Notes under the pieces: generated by a model
The model's database searches: none
What the model saw: only the letters and a program-made list of their open reading frames with translations
Told to the model about the DNA's origin: nothing
Assembly (NCBI GenBank): GCA_013322215.1
Contig: JAAMEZ010000002.1
Span: 62,001-126,000, forward strand
Direction of reading: 5' to 3'
Source: Martinezella rhizogenes
GTDB lineage: Bacteria; Pseudomonadota; Alphaproteobacteria; Rhizobiales; Rhizobiaceae
DNA: 64,000 bases
Shown: positions 16,741 through 26,135 of the stretch, piece by piece
Position numbering within the stretch: position 1 is the stretch's first letter
How the letters are laid out: each line of letters begins with the position of its first letter
Made by a program: the position numbers and the translations under genes

Positions 16741-18018
16741 ATGACGCGCATCACCAATCTTCGCGTTTTCGATTTGCGCTTCCCGACATCGCAGAGCCTC
16801 GACGGTTCGGACGCGATGAATCCGGATCCGGACTATTCGGCAGCCTATGTTATTCTCGATACCGACAGACCGGGCCTCACCGGTCACGGCCTGACCTTCA
16901 CCATCGGCCGCGGCAACGACATCTGCTGCATGGCGATCGAAGCGATGCGGCATCTGGTGGTCGGCACGGAGCTTGCGACTGTTCTGGAAAACCCCGGCAA
17001 ATACTGGCGGCATCTGACCAGCGACAGCCAACTGCGCTGGATCGGCCCGGAAAAGGGCGCGATGCATCTGGCAACCGGCGCCGTCGTCAATGCCGTCTGG
17101 GATCTGCTGGCCAAGGAAGCCGGCAAGCCGGTCTGGCGGCTGGTGGCTGAGATGGACGCCGAGCAGATCGCCGATATCGTCGACTATCGCTACCTGACTG
17201 ACGTTCTCACCCGCGACGAGGCCGTTGCTATTCTGAAGAAGGCGGAGGCCGGCAAGGCGGACCGCATCGCCACGCTCGAGCGCGAGGGCTATGCCTGCTA
17301 TACGACGTCTGCCGGCTGGCTCGGCTATGACGACGCCAAGCTGCGTCGCCTGTGCCAGGAGGCGATCGACGCCGGCTTCAACCATGTGAAGATGAAGGTC
17401 GGCCGCGATCTCGAAGACGATATCCGTCGCCTGACGATTGCCCGCGAGGTCATCGGCCCCGACCGCTACCTGATGATCGATGCCAACCAGGTCTGGGAAG
17501 TCAATCAGGCGATCGACTGGGTGAAGAAGCTCGCCTTCGCCAAACCCTTCTTCATCGAAGAGCCAACCAGCCCGGATGATGTCGCCGGACACCGCAAGAT
17601 CCGTCAGGCCATCGGCCCGGTGAAGGTTGCGACCGGCGAGATGTGCCAGAACCGCATCATGTTCAAGCAGTTCATCGCCGAGGGCGCGATCGACATCGTG
17701 CAGATCGATTCCTGCCGCATGGGTGGCCTCAACGAAGTGCTGGCGGTGCTGCTGATCGCCGCCAAGTATGGGTTGCCGGTCTGGCCGCATGCCGGCGGTG
17801 TCGGTCTTTGCGAATATGTGCAGCACCTGTCGATGATCGACTATATCGCCGTATCCGGCACCAAGGATGGCCGCGTCATCGAATATGTCGATCACCTGCA
17901 CGAGCATTTCATCGACCCCTGCATCATCCGCGACGCAGCCTACATACCGCCGGGCCTGCCGGGCTTCTCGATCGAGATGAAGCCGGAATCGATCGCGGAA
18001 TATACGTTCAAGGGTTGA
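16741..18018 (+). CDS. L-fuconate dehydratase (enolase superfamily)
   Basis: The 425-aa protein belongs to the mandelate racemase branch of the enolase superfamily and looks like L-fuconate dehydratase (type enzyme from Xanthomonas), converting L-fuconate to 2-keto-3-deoxy-L-fuconate. Residues fit the type enzyme with an offset of one: K219 in HVKMKVG, Mg ligands D247 (IDANQVW), E273 (FIEEPT) and E300 (TGEMCQN), and H350 in WPHAGGVG. An AAGGAG site precedes ATG 16741. No other L-fucose pathway gene is nearby, so it could act on a related sugar acid. Confidence 0.88.
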   Translation: MTRITNLRVFDLRFPTSQSLDGSDAMNPDPDYSAAYVILDTDRPGLTGHGLTFTIGRGNDICCMAIEAMRHLVVGTELATVLENPGKYWRHLTSDSQLRWIGPEKGAMHLATGAVVNAVWDLLAKEAGKPVWRLVAEMDAEQIADIVDYRYLTDVLTRDEAVAILKKAEAGKADRIATLEREGYACYTTSAGWLGYDDAKLRRLCQEAIDAGFNHVKMKVGRDLEDDIRRLTIAREVIGPDRYLMIDANQVWEVNQAIDWVKKLAFAKPFFIEEPTSPDDVAGHRKIRQAIGPVKVATGEMCQNRIMFKQFIAEGAIDIVQIDSCRMGGLNEVLAVLLIAAKYGLPVWPHAGGVGLCEYVQHLSMIDYIAVSGTKDGRVIEYVDHLHEHFIDPCIIRDAAYIPPGLPGFSIEMKPESIAEYTFKG

Positions 18019-18096
18019 TCTGAAACCCGGATCGGCCGCTTTATTCCTTGGCAGAAGCTGTGCAATATCTGCGCAATTCTGCCAGGGAATCGATCG

Positions 18097-18846
18097 ATGC
18101 GAGTGACTTTTACTGTCGTCCTGATGCTTCTGTCATTCCTTGACTATGGAAACGCCCGGGCCGGCGGGAGGGAGCAATTCACCGTTGCGGCAGCTGGCGT
18201 CAATGTTCTGATCGAAGGTTTTGCCAGTACGTCAGATAGGTCACGTCCGGCCGTCATCATTCTGAGCGGCAGCAAAGGTTTTGCCTCGCCCGCCTATGAT
18301 GGCCTTGGGCGCAGCTTCAATGCAGCTGGTATCGACGCTTATCTTGTTCACCTGCTTTCACCCGTCGATGAGCAGGCTATTGTCCGTGCGGGCAGCGCCA
18401 GCGCCCGTATCGCCTATTATGCGACGCGTCGACCAGACTGGATCGCGACGGTTCACAACGTGATTTCCCATCTCAATAGCCAACCGTACCATGCCCGTCG
18501 GGTCGGCGTGCTCGGCATATCGCTTGGAGCGCAAACCGCTGCTGCCGCTTCGGCTGATACCACCGACATCAGCGCGCTCGTGCTTGTCGATGGTGCATTC
18601 CCGGAGGGCTATTCGAAGCAAGTAAGCTCCTTGCCGCCGCTGTTCATCGTTTGGGGCGATGCCGACCGCACTTTTCCCGTCTCGACCGCACAAAAGTTGC
18701 GCCAGATGGCCCAAGGTTTGGGTGGGTCTGTCAGCCTTGATCTCCACAAAGGCGGTGCGCACGATTTCTTTCTGAAGCCGGGTGCGCAAGCGACGGCGGC
18801 TCAACGGGGTGTTCTCGATTTCTTTGTATCGCAGCTGTCGAAGTAA
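18097..18846 (+). CDS. Secreted alpha/beta hydrolase (dienelactone hydrolase-like)
   Basis: A 249-aa protein with a signal peptide (MRVTFTVVLMLLSFL, cleavage probably after ARA near residue 22). The catalytic triad can be seen: Ser in GISLGA near residue 147, Asp in WGDADRTF near 190 and His in GGAHDFF near 228. This fits the dienelactone hydrolase branch, so a periplasmic esterase or lactonase is likely; the substrate is unknown. It stands 78 bp after the fuconate dehydratase gene. Confidence 0.75.
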   Translation: MRVTFTVVLMLLSFLDYGNARAGGREQFTVAAAGVNVLIEGFASTSDRSRPAVIILSGSKGFASPAYDGLGRSFNAAGIDAYLVHLLSPVDEQAIVRAGSASARIAYYATRRPDWIATVHNVISHLNSQPYHARRVGVLGISLGAQTAAAASADTTDISALVLVDGAFPEGYSKQVSSLPPLFIVWGDADRTFPVSTAQKLRQMAQGLGGSVSLDLHKGGAHDFFLKPGAQATAAQRGVLDFFVSQLSK

Positions 18847-18948
18847 CCTTAGCGGAAGTTGCAAGGCGCCCGTCCGTGAAAGGTTGCGACGAGCGGATGG
18901 AACGCAGCGGATGCGCTTTGGTTATGCAAGCCGATACGGTTGAAGCGC

Positions 18949-20502
18949 TCAACTCGAGCGCTTCAACCATGCCTGAATGACCGGTGCATCGGCATCGTCA
19001 AACTCGTGACCGCCGGGAACGGTTGCAAGTTCGACCTTTGCGCCGCCACCACGCAGGCGTTCGGCGAGAGGTTGAGCGTATGGCCCGTACAAATCCTTTT
19101 CGCCCGCGACCACCAGCACCTCGGCATTGGACATATCAGCCACCGGCGGATTTTCGAGCACGGCCATCGAGCGCAGCAGCACCGCGCGGCGGATGAGGTG
19201 CGGGTGGAGCGACAGCATGGCGTTCAGCAGGTTGGCGCCGTTCGAATAGCCGATATAAACGATGCGGTCCGGGTCGAGCCCGTAGGCATGGATCGCGCCA
19301 TCGATGAAAGTGGCAAAGGCTTCCGCCTCGCTGGCGATGTCGGCCTGATCGAACGTCATCGGCCCATTGCGACGGAACCAGCGTGGTGCACCTTCCTCGA
19401 GCGCGCGGCCGCGTACCGAAAGCAGCGTTGCGTCGGGGTCGATCGCGTGGCCAAGCGGCAGCATCGTCGTTTCGTTGGCGCCTGAGCCGTGCAGCAGAAT
19501 GAAGACATTGCCGTTCGGCTGCTCAGGCGTGAAGAAGCGATGGATGAAGGGCAGATCGCGATAGATGACGCGTGGTTCGCCGGGCATGGAGAACTGCGGC
19601 AGGATCACGTTCAGCTCAGCTAAGAGCTTCGGACTGTCGCCGGGTGCAAAGAGGCGCGTGCCAAGCGTTGCCTCGTCCTCGTCGATCAGCATGCCCGGTG
19701 CATCCGTCGCAAGTTCGAACAGGATGCGGCCGGGCTCGCGGACGTAGAGCGAGCGGAAATACTTGCGGTCATGCATCGCCGTCGGCCCGGAATTGATCGC
19801 CTGCAGTGCTGTGCGGACCGATTGTAATTCGCCGTCGTCCGTGGCGCGAAAGGCAACGTGGTCGACCGTGCCCGTGCCCGGGGCGCTTGCCCAGAAGCCG
19901 CGAGCATCGCGGATATCGAGGATATCGCCCGGCTCCGAGACGAGACGGCTGATCGCGCCGCTGGTGGCAAGCGGCCGGTAGTCGAAATGATCGACCAGCA
20001 TGGCCTGCGTCTCCTCGGGCGTTTCGCTGAACAGCGTTGCGCCGCGGATACGCCGGATCGCATGTTCCTGCGAAATGGTATCGCTCGTCCACGGAGCTGT
20101 CGCCTGCAGAGCATTCGTGCCCACGAGCTTGACGATGACGCCGTCGGGGTCCTTCAGCCGCAGGACAGGTTCACCGAATTCTTCGGAGGGACCTTCCGGC
20201 TTGAGGCCGGCGCTCAGGGCGCGTGTCAGCCAGAAGCCGATGCTTGCGGGATCGATGGCAAGCGAGATTTCGCCGATCTGGCCGACGCCGGCGCGGCCGG
20301 GCGAACCGTCCTCCCACACGAGAAAGGTAACGAGCGAGCCGGGCGAGCCTGTGGCGTCGCCATAGATCAGATGAAGCTGTGTGGCGTCCTCGAAGCCGCC
20401 GGTGCGCTTGACGAGGCGCAGGCCGAGAAAGCCGACGTAGAAATCGACATTCGCCTGGACCTTGCGGGTGATCAGCGTGATGTGATGGATGCCAGCGACC
20501 AT
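18949..20502 (-). CDS. Fusion protein: ring-cleaving dioxygenase (MhqO-like) plus serine hydrolase (MhqD-like)
   Basis: This 517-aa protein joins two functions. Residues 1-270 are two VOC/glyoxalase modules of an extradiol-type dioxygenase with the expected metal ligands H7 (GIHHITL), H215 (TVDHVAF) and E263 (RILFELATD). Residues about 325-517 are a phospholipase/carboxylesterase-type hydrolase with S420 (GYSNGAN), D470 (GEKDLYG) and H499 (GGHEFD). In Bacillus, MhqO and MhqD are separate proteins of methylhydroquinone resistance. A fused form could open a hydroquinone ring and hydrolyse the product in one chain. An MFS exporter gene lies 129 bp upstream on the same strand. Confidence 0.85.
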   Translation of the reverse strand: MVAGIHHITLITRKVQANVDFYVGFLGLRLVKRTGGFEDATQLHLIYGDATGSPGSLVTFLVWEDGSPGRAGVGQIGEISLAIDPASIGFWLTRALSAGLKPEGPSEEFGEPVLRLKDPDGVIVKLVGTNALQATAPWTSDTISQEHAIRRIRGATLFSETPEETQAMLVDHFDYRPLATSGAISRLVSEPGDILDIRDARGFWASAPGTGTVDHVAFRATDDGELQSVRTALQAINSGPTAMHDRKYFRSLYVREPGRILFELATDAPGMLIDEDEATLGTRLFAPGDSPKLLAELNVILPQFSMPGEPRVIYRDLPFIHRFFTPEQPNGNVFILLHGSGANETTMLPLGHAIDPDATLLSVRGRALEEGAPRWFRRNGPMTFDQADIASEAEAFATFIDGAIHAYGLDPDRIVYIGYSNGANLLNAMLSLHPHLIRRAVLLRSMAVLENPPVADMSNAEVLVVAGEKDLYGPYAQPLAERLRGGGAKVELATVPGGHEFDDADAPVIQAWLKRSS

Positions 20503-20631
20503 GGGATGCTCCAGACTGTCATTTCGTTCTGGTCGCTATTTAGGTCATGGGCATTGTTCAATGCAATGCGCCGTCCGTGGAGGCACTGTTCACAAAAGCT
20601 GCTATTGCCTGGATCGGCGAGCGGCGAGCAA

Positions 20632-22086
20632 TCAATGCTCGCCGAGGCTGTCTTCCGGCGATTTGCGGCGGTGGCCGCTGATTTCGGAGCCGGCGGTGCG
20701 CGAGAAGCTGGCGTTCCAGATCACCGCAAGCAGCGCGATGGCTGTCACGACGATGAAGGCAACGGAGAAATCGACCATTTCGGCCTTGCTCTCTCCGCGG
20801 AGTTGCATCGAGCCATGCAGGGCAAGCGCCGCGACGCAGATGCCGAGGGACAGCATCAGCTGCTGGAAGGTCGAGTAGAAGCTCGTCGCAATGCTCATGC
20901 GGTCGCGCTCGATCTCGTCATAGGCGATCGTGTTGTAGGCCGTGAACTGGAACGACATGAAGAAGCCGCAGAAGAACAGGATCACGAAGATGACGGGCAG
21001 CGGCCAATCCGGCTTGAAAAGGGCGCACATGCCGTAGCCGAGCGTGCCGATCAGGCCGAAGACGATCAACGCCGTGCGGAAACCGAGCGTCCGAAGGATG
21101 CGGACCTGCAGCGGCTTCATGACCATGGAGCCGAGCGCGGTCGCAATGGCGATCTGGCCGGCGGCGGCAGCCGAGAGGCCGAAACCGAGCTGCAGCATCA
21201 GCGGGATCAGGAAGGGGTGGGCACCCTGGCTGATGCGCGTCAGCGAGCCGGCGATGACCGAGGTGCGGAAGGTCGGCACCTTCATCAAAGAGAAATCCAT
21301 GATCGGCGAGGGATGCTTGCGGGCATGGCGCAGATACGCGATGCCGAAGAGCAGGCCGATGGAGATCAGGAAGACGGCGAGATAACCTTCGCCCTCGCGG
21401 CTCGACATTTCAAAGCCGAAGAGCAGCGATCCCAGCGAAATGCCCGAGAGGATGAAGCCCGAGAGGTCGAAGCGGCCGGTGCGCGGGCCTTTTACCTCTT
21501 CGATGAACATGCTTACGAGGATGAAGCCGACAATGCCGATCGGCACGTTGATGTAGAAGATCCAGCGCCAATCGAGATAGGTGACGAACATGCCGCCGAC
21601 CGGAGGGCCGAGGATAGGCCCGACGAGTGCGGGGATCAGCAGCCAGGACATGGCGTTGACCATGTCTTTGCGGGCGACGCTGCGCATCAGCACAAGACGA
21701 CCGATCGGCAACATCATGGCGCCGCCAAGACCTTGTAAAAGCCGTGCTAGGACGAGGAAGAACAGGTTCGGCGCCTGCGCGCAGAGAAGCGAGCCGACAA
21801 CGAAAACCGCAATCGCGGAGCGGAAGACGGTGCGCGACCCGAAACGATCGGCAATGGCGCCGCTGGCGGGAATGAAGATTGCGAGGCTGAGGAGGTAGGA
21901 TGTCAGCGAGATACTCATGGCCGGCGCGCTGACGCCGAAGTCTCTTGCCATGGTCGGAAGGGCTGTTGCGAGCACGGTCGCGTCGAGCTGTTCCATGAAC
22001 ATCGCACTTGCTACGATAAGTGCTACTACACGAAAATTCGGTGCGGCCCGCCGGGTGGGGGCGGCCTGGAATATCTGATCCGACAT
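20632..22086 (-). CDS. MFS drug efflux transporter, DHA2 (14-TMS) family
   Basis: The 484-aa integral membrane protein is an EmrB/QacA-type proton antiporter. It shows motif D1 (LDATVLATALPTMA) in the first helix, motif A GAIADRFGSRTVFR, and motif C with GPILGPPVGG. ATG 22086 is chosen from homology (the frame opens at 22137); the ribosome site is weak. It probably forms an operon with the MhqO-MhqD-like fusion downstream, which suggests export of quinones or other electrophiles. Substrate is inferred from context only. Confidence 0.88.
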   Translation of the reverse strand: MSDQIFQAAPTRRAAPNFRVVALIVASAMFMEQLDATVLATALPTMARDFGVSAPAMSISLTSYLLSLAIFIPASGAIADRFGSRTVFRSAIAVFVVGSLLCAQAPNLFFLVLARLLQGLGGAMMLPIGRLVLMRSVARKDMVNAMSWLLIPALVGPILGPPVGGMFVTYLDWRWIFYINVPIGIVGFILVSMFIEEVKGPRTGRFDLSGFILSGISLGSLLFGFEMSSREGEGYLAVFLISIGLLFGIAYLRHARKHPSPIMDFSLMKVPTFRTSVIAGSLTRISQGAHPFLIPLMLQLGFGLSAAAAGQIAIATALGSMVMKPLQVRILRTLGFRTALIVFGLIGTLGYGMCALFKPDWPLPVIFVILFFCGFFMSFQFTAYNTIAYDEIERDRMSIATSFYSTFQQLMLSLGICVAALALHGSMQLRGESKAEMVDFSVAFIVVTAIALLAVIWNASFSRTAGSEISGHRRKSPEDSLGEH

Positions 22087-22440
22087 TGTCGGGAATCGCT
22101 CTCGATGGTGCGGAGGGGTCCTAAGACAGAACCGCAAGTCTGGTCATGGCGCGAAGGCCTATTTGAACGGCGGTTTGTATACTCCTGCTTGCGCGCGATT
22201 GCTATATCAGAAATCGCAAATCCTATTGATGGGATGAAAAAAATGACGCACATGCAGGGGCAAACGGCATCAAATGAACGTGAGGTGAATGAAGAGGCGC
22301 GATATCGCGCCGAAATGCTCACGCTTGGTTTTTTCGCGTAAGATAATGTGCTCGTTTGGCTGGCTGCCATAGGCAAAAAGACCGGTGCCAATTGGTGGTA
22401 GCACCGGTCCGAGTCGTCGTTTTCAGCAGGTGTCGAAGGA
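22087..22440. other. Intergenic region between ggt and the MFS gene
   Basis: In these 354 bp I see the ggt terminator at 22374-22409 and the upstream region of the MFS gene. A 35-codon plus-strand frame at 22234-22341 (starting MKKMTHMQGQ, ending LGFFA) is possible but has no clear ribosome site. Nothing else can be supported. Confidence 0.35.
22374..22409 (-). terminator. Terminator of ggt
   Basis: On the minus strand GACCGGTGC (22409-22401) pairs with GCACCGGTC (22388-22380), followed by TTTTT. It lies 32 bp past the ggt stop. Confidence 0.85.
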
Positions 22441-24183
22441 TCAGTAGCCTTCGGCAAGCCCCGAGCCGGCGCGGCTGTCTATGGCGCCGTTGTAGCGGGC
22501 ACCACCGCCCTTGGCGATGTCGCCGAGGCTCTTGCCGCCGACGAGGATGCCGGCTGCCTGACCCCAGATCGGCCAGCTATTGTCGACCTGAACCGTGTAG
22601 CCCATGCCGGTCAAAAGCTTGATCGTATCGGGCGAGAGCGCACGCGGCTCCATATAGACCTTGTCCGGCAGCCATTGATGATGGATGCGCGGGGCGTCGA
22701 TCGCTTCCTGAATGTTCATGCCGAAATCGATGACGTTGATGATCGCCTCGAGCGTGATGGTGATGATGCGCGAGCCGCCGGGGCTGCCGATCACCATGAA
22801 GGGCTTGCCATCCTTGGCGATGATCGTCGGGCTCATGGATGACAGCGGTGTCTTCTTCGGCTGGATGGCATTGGCTTCACCCTGCACCAGGCCGTAAAGA
22901 TTGGGCACGCCGGGCTTGGAGGTGAAGTCGTCCATCTCGTTGTTCAGGAGTATGCCGGTGCCCGGCGCGACGACGCCGGCGCCGAAGGAGCCGTTCAGCG
23001 TATAGGTGACGGCGACGGCATTGCCGTCATTGTCGATGATCGAATAATGCGTCGTCTCATGGCTTTCGCCGAGACCCTTCGGCATCAGATCCTTGGAAAC
23101 GCCAGCCTTGTAGGGCGAGATGCTGTCGCGGATCTTCTGGGCATAGGCCTTGTCCAGCAGCTTGCTGACGGGATTGTCGACGAAATCGGGGTCGCCAAGC
23201 GCCGAGTTGCGGTCGACATAGGCGTAGCGCATGGCTTCGACCATATAGTGGACCGTGTCGGCAGAGGCGTAACCAGTATAGGAGAGCGGATAGCCTTCCA
23301 GCACGTCGAGGATTTCGCAGATGATGACGCCGCCGGAGGAGGGCGGTGGCGAGGAAATGATCTCATAGCCGCGATAGTTGCATTTCACGGGATCGAGTTC
23401 GCGAACCTTATACTGCTCGAAATCCTGGTTTGCGAGAATGCCGCCCTTGTCCTGGCTTGCCTTGACGATGGCGTTGGCGACCGGCCCCTTGTAGAAGCCG
23501 TCAGGCCCCTGATCGGAAATGCCTGATAGGGCGTTGGCGAGATCCGGCTGTATCAGCTTGTCGCCCGTCGCGAAGGGTTTTCCGTCCGACTTTGTGAAGA
23601 TCGCCGCGGTGGCCGGATCGCGCGACAGCCACGCCTTGCCCTCGTTCAGTTCGGCGGCATCGGCCTGGTTCAGCGTGAAGCCTTCCTTGGCGTAGCGAAT
23701 GGCCGGTGCCATCAGATCCTGGCGGGATTTCGTGCCGTATTTCTCGCGGGCGGTCTCGAAACCCATGACAGAGCCAGGAACGCCGACGGCGAGATAGCCG
23801 TCCGTGCTCGCGCCTTTGACGATATTGCCCTTGTCGTCGAGATACATGCCCTTGGTGGCCGCCAGCGGGGCGCGCTCGCGGAAATCCAGGAAGTCCGTCT
23901 TGCCGTCGCGCATGCGGATGGTCATGAAGCCGCCGCCGCCGATATTGCCGGCGGTCGGATAGACCACAGCCAGTGCATAGCCGACCGCAACGGCGGCATC
24001 GACGGCATTGCCGCCATTCTTCAGCACTTCGACGCCGACATCGGTGGCGAGATGCTGAGCGGTGACCACCATGCCATGTTCCGCTTCGACCGGTGGCGGC
24101 GCGGCGGCTCTGGCCGTGACGGAAAAGAGAGCGAATGTGACAAGGGTTACCGACGAAATCGCCCGTTGGCGGAATTGGTGCAT
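22441..24183 (-). CDS. ggt: Gamma-glutamyltransferase, periplasmic
   Basis: The 580-aa precursor cleaves the gamma-glutamyl bond of glutathione or transfers it to an acceptor. A signal peptide is visible (hydrophobic SSVTLVTFALFSV, cleavage after ARAAA near residue 28). The self-cleavage and catalytic residue is T377 in ETTHYSII, matching Thr391 of the E. coli enzyme, so the small subunit would start there. The conserved GSPGGSRII and NGGNAVDAAVA stretches are present. ATG 24183 is chosen for the signal peptide and GGAGG site. A terminator follows at 22374-22409. Confidence 0.93.
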   Translation of the reverse strand: MHQFRQRAISSVTLVTFALFSVTARAAAPPPVEAEHGMVVTAQHLATDVGVEVLKNGGNAVDAAVAVGYALAVVYPTAGNIGGGGFMTIRMRDGKTDFLDFRERAPLAATKGMYLDDKGNIVKGASTDGYLAVGVPGSVMGFETAREKYGTKSRQDLMAPAIRYAKEGFTLNQADAAELNEGKAWLSRDPATAAIFTKSDGKPFATGDKLIQPDLANALSGISDQGPDGFYKGPVANAIVKASQDKGGILANQDFEQYKVRELDPVKCNYRGYEIISSPPPSSGGVIICEILDVLEGYPLSYTGYASADTVHYMVEAMRYAYVDRNSALGDPDFVDNPVSKLLDKAYAQKIRDSISPYKAGVSKDLMPKGLGESHETTHYSIIDNDGNAVAVTYTLNGSFGAGVVAPGTGILLNNEMDDFTSKPGVPNLYGLVQGEANAIQPKKTPLSSMSPTIIAKDGKPFMVIGSPGGSRIITITLEAIINVIDFGMNIQEAIDAPRIHHQWLPDKVYMEPRALSPDTIKLLTGMGYTVQVDNSWPIWGQAAGILVGGKSLGDIAKGGGARYNGAIDSRAGSGLAEGY

Positions 24184-24459
24184 GATGAATATGCCTCCAT
24201 TATTATCTTGGTGAAAAATCGCCCACGGATGACATGGTGTCACGCGCGAAAATGGCGATATCCGTTGTCACAATTTTTTTAATTGAGCGATGCCGGCATG
24301 GGTCGGAATCCGGCTCACTATGTCTTCCCTGCACTACTGCGGATAAATTCGGTCTTCCGACCCTGCGGAAGTATGCTTCGCACTTGCAATATTTCTTTTA
24401 TTAGTTGAGCCTATTTTAGATTGTTGCTTGTCGAGGCGAGTATTGCGTGGAGGGTAATC

Positions 24460-24642
24460 ATGGCCGTGACGAAGCTCGAGCAATGGAAGAGCGAGCGCAG
24501 GAGTAAGACCAGGCCGTTCATCGTCGGCGAAAGGACGCATGTGGTCGAAATCGAATGCGACCATTGCAGCCGGCATTTCCTCCGGTGGGCGTCGACTGCA
24601 GCCGCCTATTGGCGCTGCGACGATTGCTCCGCCATCGTCTAG
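24460..24642 (+). CDS. Small zinc-ribbon-like protein
   Basis: A 60-aa protein with two CxxC knuckles: CDHC (near residue 35) and CDDC (near residue 54), spaced like a zinc ribbon. The N-terminal half is rich in K and R (EQWKSERRSKTRP). It may bind nucleic acid or protein, but no function is known to me. GGAGGG lies 6 nt before ATG 24460. The 276 bp upstream of it, towards ggt, show no other gene. Confidence 0.65.
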   Translation: MAVTKLEQWKSERRSKTRPFIVGERTHVVEIECDHCSRHFLRWASTAAAYWRCDDCSAIV

Positions 24643-24659
24643 GCCACCGGTTCCGGTCG

Positions 24660-25925
24660 CTATGCGATCAAGATTGCGCGGAAGTCGTTGACGTTCGTTC
24701 CCGTCGGGCCAGGGACGAAGAGATCGCCGATCGCGTTGAAAACCGTCCAGGCATCATTGTTTGCGAGCATCTCGGCTGGCACCAAACCCGCCTCGCGTAG
24801 CCGCGCCACCGTGCCGGCATCGGCAAAGGCGCCGGCATTGTCCTCGCTGCCGTCGATGCCATCAGTGTCGGCTGCCATCGCGTGAATGCCGGCATGGCCG
24901 TCTATGTCGATCGCCAGCGACAGAAGGAATTCCGAGTTTCGGCCACCCTTGCCTTTGCCCTTCAGCGTCACCGTCGTTTCGCCACCGGAAAGCAGCACGA
25001 TCGGCTTGGCGAAGGGGCGGTTGCGATGAAGCACTTCGCGGGCGATGGCGGCGTGCACATGGGCGGCCTCGCGGGCTTCTCCTTCGATAGCATCGGAGAG
25101 GATAGCCACTTCAATGCCGGCCGCTCGTGCAACCTCGGCCGCAGCTTCGAGAGAGACGCCGGCGGATGCGATGAGATGCACTTCATTGCCGGCAAAACGC
25201 GGATCGTCCGGGCGCGGGGCATCGGCTTCCGCTTTCTCGATATGGGCGAGAACGGTCGCAGGCAGTTCGATGCGGTAGAGGCGGATGAGATCAAGCGCTT
25301 CTGCGCGCGTGCCGACGCCGGGTACGGTCGGGCCGGACGCCACCAAGGCTGGATCGTCGCCGGGGATATCCGAAACGACGAGGGAAACGACCTTGGCGGG
25401 GTGGGCTGCTGCCGCGAGCCGGCCGCCCTTGATGGTCGACAGATGCTTGCGAATAACATTCATCGCCGAGATCGGTGCGCCGGAGGCGAGCAGCGCCTTG
25501 TTGACGGCGATCTCGTCGGCGAGGCTCAACATGCCGGCCGGCGAGGGCAGCAGAGCCGAGCCTCCGCCTGATATCAGGGCGATCACCAGATCATCTTCTG
25601 TCAGGCCCTCGACGAGTTTCAGCAATCGACGGGAGGCGATGAGGCCAGCTTCATCGGGCACCGGATGGGCGGCTTCGATGATCTCGATCTGGCGGCAGGG
25701 GGCGGAAAAGCCGTATCGCGTCACCACCAGGCCTTCCAGCGGACCATCCCAGCATTGTTCCAGCGCGGCCGCCATCTGAGCCGAACCCTTGCCGGCACCG
25801 ATGACGATCGTCCGGCCCTTCGGCTTTTTCGGCAGATGCGCCCGGATGCCGGTCAGCGGATCGGCGGCGCGAACGGCGGCATCGAATAGCGAGGTCAGGA
25901 AGGCGCGGGGATCGGAAACAGTCAT
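24660..25925 (-). CDS. Glycerate 2-kinase, MOFRL family (TtuD/GckA-like)
   Basis: This 421-aa protein is of the glycerate kinase type-2 family (older name hydroxypyruvate reductase TtuD), phosphorylating D-glycerate in the serine cycle, tartrate or glyoxylate routes. Family blocks are VIGAGKGSAQMA, ISGGGSALLPSPA, VNVIRKHLS-like MNVIRKHLSTIKGGRLA, VSDIPGDDPALVASGPT, and the C-terminal MOFRL region with LLSGGETTVT, GGRNSEFLL and DTDGIDGSEDNAGA. ATG 25925 is chosen over the frame start 25961. It is convergent with the zinc-ribbon gene. Confidence 0.9.
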   Translation of the reverse strand: MTVSDPRAFLTSLFDAAVRAADPLTGIRAHLPKKPKGRTIVIGAGKGSAQMAAALEQCWDGPLEGLVVTRYGFSAPCRQIEIIEAAHPVPDEAGLIASRRLLKLVEGLTEDDLVIALISGGGSALLPSPAGMLSLADEIAVNKALLASGAPISAMNVIRKHLSTIKGGRLAAAAHPAKVVSLVVSDIPGDDPALVASGPTVPGVGTRAEALDLIRLYRIELPATVLAHIEKAEADAPRPDDPRFAGNEVHLIASAGVSLEAAAEVARAAGIEVAILSDAIEGEAREAAHVHAAIAREVLHRNRPFAKPIVLLSGGETTVTLKGKGKGGRNSEFLLSLAIDIDGHAGIHAMAADTDGIDGSEDNAGAFADAGTVARLREAGLVPAEMLANNDAWTVFNAIGDLFVPGPTGTNVNDFRAILIA

Positions 25926-25957
25926 GTCGAATTGCCTGTCTGCTAGAACGTTTGTAC

Positions 25958-26001
25958 GCAATTCCGGACGGAAAACCGCTGCGCACTTTTCCTGGAACTG
26001 C
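25958..26001 (-). repeat. Short rhizobial palindromic repeat, copy 2
   Basis: The ends GCAATTCCGG and CCTGGAACTGC are imperfect inverted arms, and on the minus strand the core reads AAAAGTGCGCAGCGGTTTT, one base different from copy 1 at 3381-3425. It lies upstream of the glycerate kinase gene. Confidence 0.7.
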
Positions 26002-26135
26002 TCTAAGAGCCTGTAACCATTTGGTGGCTTAACTGGTTTGAAGACGCAAGGGGTGGGAACTGCAATTGTGTCCTGCGCGATGAATCCCTATGTAGAGGAA
26101 AAGGGTTTCCCGCTTTTATTTCAAGGATTTTCGAT

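Noticed and set aside
16516..17907. 463-codon minus-strand open frame
   Set aside because: Antisense to the L-fuconate dehydratase gene, which has all catalytic residues.
19858..21738. 626-codon plus-strand open frame
   Set aside because: It is antisense to the MhqO-MhqD-like fusion and the MFS gene, has charge-rich low-complexity composition and no domain; a shadow of high-GC coding.
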